64,000 nt of DNA from Bolinopsis microptera (Eukaryota > Ctenophora > Tentaculata > Lobata > Bolinopsidae): the NCBI RefSeq assembly GCF_026151205.1, contig NC_087078.1, positions 12,941,118-13,005,117 of the forward strand, written 5' to 3'. Every line of letters begins with the position of its first letter. Position 1 is the first letter of the stretch. Below the pieces are notes generated by a model, which had not been told where the DNA came from, made no database searches, and saw only the letters and a list, made by a program, of their open reading frames with translations. Both the position numbers and the translations under genes were made by a program. This document shows, piece after piece, positions 62,901 through 64,000 of the stretch.

Positions 62901-64000
62901 TTTCTTCTGATCACACTTTTAAAAAACTACACAAGATACTAATAAATTAATTACTAAAAGATAAAATTCAGAAATGATTTACTGAATTACTGATTAAAGT
63001 ACACGCTGCATGTTCATATTATAAAGTTATAATATTCAAGAAACTGCAGAAAGTAACAGAACGTGAACCATAAGACGTGTAAGTAAAACCCTATATTAAT
63101 AACTATATATAATATATTATTCAGTACTTAGCTTACGTGGAGACAAGATATTACTAAACCACAATGTATGTTGTGATCAATGTCCATTGTGCGGAATCAA
63201 ACGCTCTATATATTCAATATGGAGGAGTGTATACTAATAATCACTTCCTTTCACACCTGCGGTTAAAATCCGGCCCCCCCGTATTTTAACTTTGCATGAC
63301 ACGTGACCACACTGACCAGCAGGACCATCGTAAAAATCACGGTACCTAACTAACGCGCCGTAAGTGTAAACTAACAACGCGTAACCCTAACACACGAGCC
63401 GTGATACTCACTGAAAACATTATAAACAAACGCGTCGTGTTACTCATTCAATTGCTACGTGAGTGCCTACTAGCTTACTCGTCCGCAAGAGTATTCTGTA
63501 CTTATAAGCAAAACAATCACGTGATTGGACTATTGAATTAAAAACCAATTGATCGTGATTACAACGAATATAGGGAGTTGAAGATACCAACTAAACATTA
63601 AAAGTAGCTCAGTTAGTTGAGACCCGAATAATTAAGGTAACAAAACCGGATAGTTCAGCTTAGGTTGTTAGGTTTCTGGTTTGGGGTCAAATAACTACCA
63701 ATGTCACAACAAAGAATATGGTATTGGTGGTATTGGAGTACATTCTGAGCAAATAGACATTAGAATGGGTCCCGCCGTCCCTGTTTCATAATGCGAAAAA
63801 TTGCTTTCTATCCGTAACGCGATTGCCATCAAACTTCAACATCAGGGAGTATTATCCAGTTCTACAACAAACAAATAAACAACACAAGAAATTAAACGTT
63901 TCGAAAGGCATGCCCAAATAAGCGTACCGTTTCGAAAACATTTAACTAATACACAAGTTTAGGTGACTTAACGCTTTAACAATAAATTTGGACCTGAGAT

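Larger units (their letters stand above)
49125..64000 (+). repeat. Arm C: direct, noisy copy of arm A (cut by window end)
   Basis: Collinear with A from about 15,159 to 27,170 at the window end. Landmarks are the transposon (49,520-50,347), the glycosyltransferase copy (51,141-52,811), the compound repeat (about 53,165-54,015), the poly-G element (60,398-60,920) and the short tandem repeat (about 63,330-63,440). It is longer than A through small indels, homopolymer bursts, two insertions shared with B, and C-only insertions (about 57,365-57,655, 58,060-59,545 and 59,757-59,905). No intact gene was seen. Confidence 0.92.

Noticed and set aside
15118-64000. Centromere or satellite array explanation
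   Set aside because: The repeated unit is over 13 kb, contains a gene, and alternates in orientation with a unique spacer, unlike a satellite.
1-64000. CRISPR arrays, rRNA genes, complete tRNA genes, bacterial operons
   Set aside because: None were seen by eye. The genome is eukaryotic in character.

Overview
This window looks like nuclear DNA of an AT-rich invertebrate animal, most likely a cnidarian or another early-branching marine metazoan. The only gene with introns is a mitochondrial carrier with GT-AG and GC-AG splice sites. The glycosyltransferase is of an animal B4GALNT-like type. The LINE fragments (an ORF1 protein with a 'PDRS' C-terminal motif, and an RTE/CR1-like reverse-transcriptase tail) resemble elements common in cnidarian and other marine invertebrate genomes. 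I saw no operons, prokaryotic genes, CRISPR arrays or rRNA. The species assignment is inference.

Layout. (1) 1-3.3 kb: a fold-back element with long terminal inverted repeats, an intact LINE-type ORF1 protein (1191-2147, +), and a decayed LINE reverse-transcriptase C-terminus (2745-3222, -). (2) 3.3-15.1 kb: apparently non-coding, with an 11-bp minisatellite (4496-4961), a perfect 22-bp hairpin, a 20-bp triplet repeat, a pair of CRE octamers and small duplications. (3) Arm A, about 15,118-28,550: a candidate Mutator-like non-autonomous transposon, a single-exon Golgi glycosyltransferase gene with an R-type-lectin-like segment (17,070-18,653), and several fold-back and tandem repeats. (4) A unique spacer, about 28,551-34,726, carrying a complete five-exon dicarboxylate carrier gene (SLC25A10 type) on the minus strand, 30,064-33,729. 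(5) Arm B, about 34,727-49,110: an inverted copy of arm A. (6) Arm C, about 49,125 to the window end: a direct copy of arm A, joined head-to-head to B almost without spacer.

The main structural result is this A-spacer-B-C arrangement. A is clean and its glycosyltransferase is open. B and C match A end to end but carry one-base insertions, deletions and homopolymer expansions in coding and non-coding DNA alike, so every ORF is broken. That pattern looks more like unpolished long-read sequence than evolutionary decay. Yet B and C share two insertions that A lacks, and C alone carries a 1.5-kb LINE insertion, so they are not simple duplicates of A's reads. A second haplotype folded into an artefactual palindrome, or a true multi-copy inverted duplication that was poorly polished, are both possible. 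One must be ruled out before the copies are treated as biology.

Functionally the two host genes are unrelated: an inner-membrane metabolite carrier and a Golgi glycan-modifying enzyme. I did not find a convincing new multi-gene system here.
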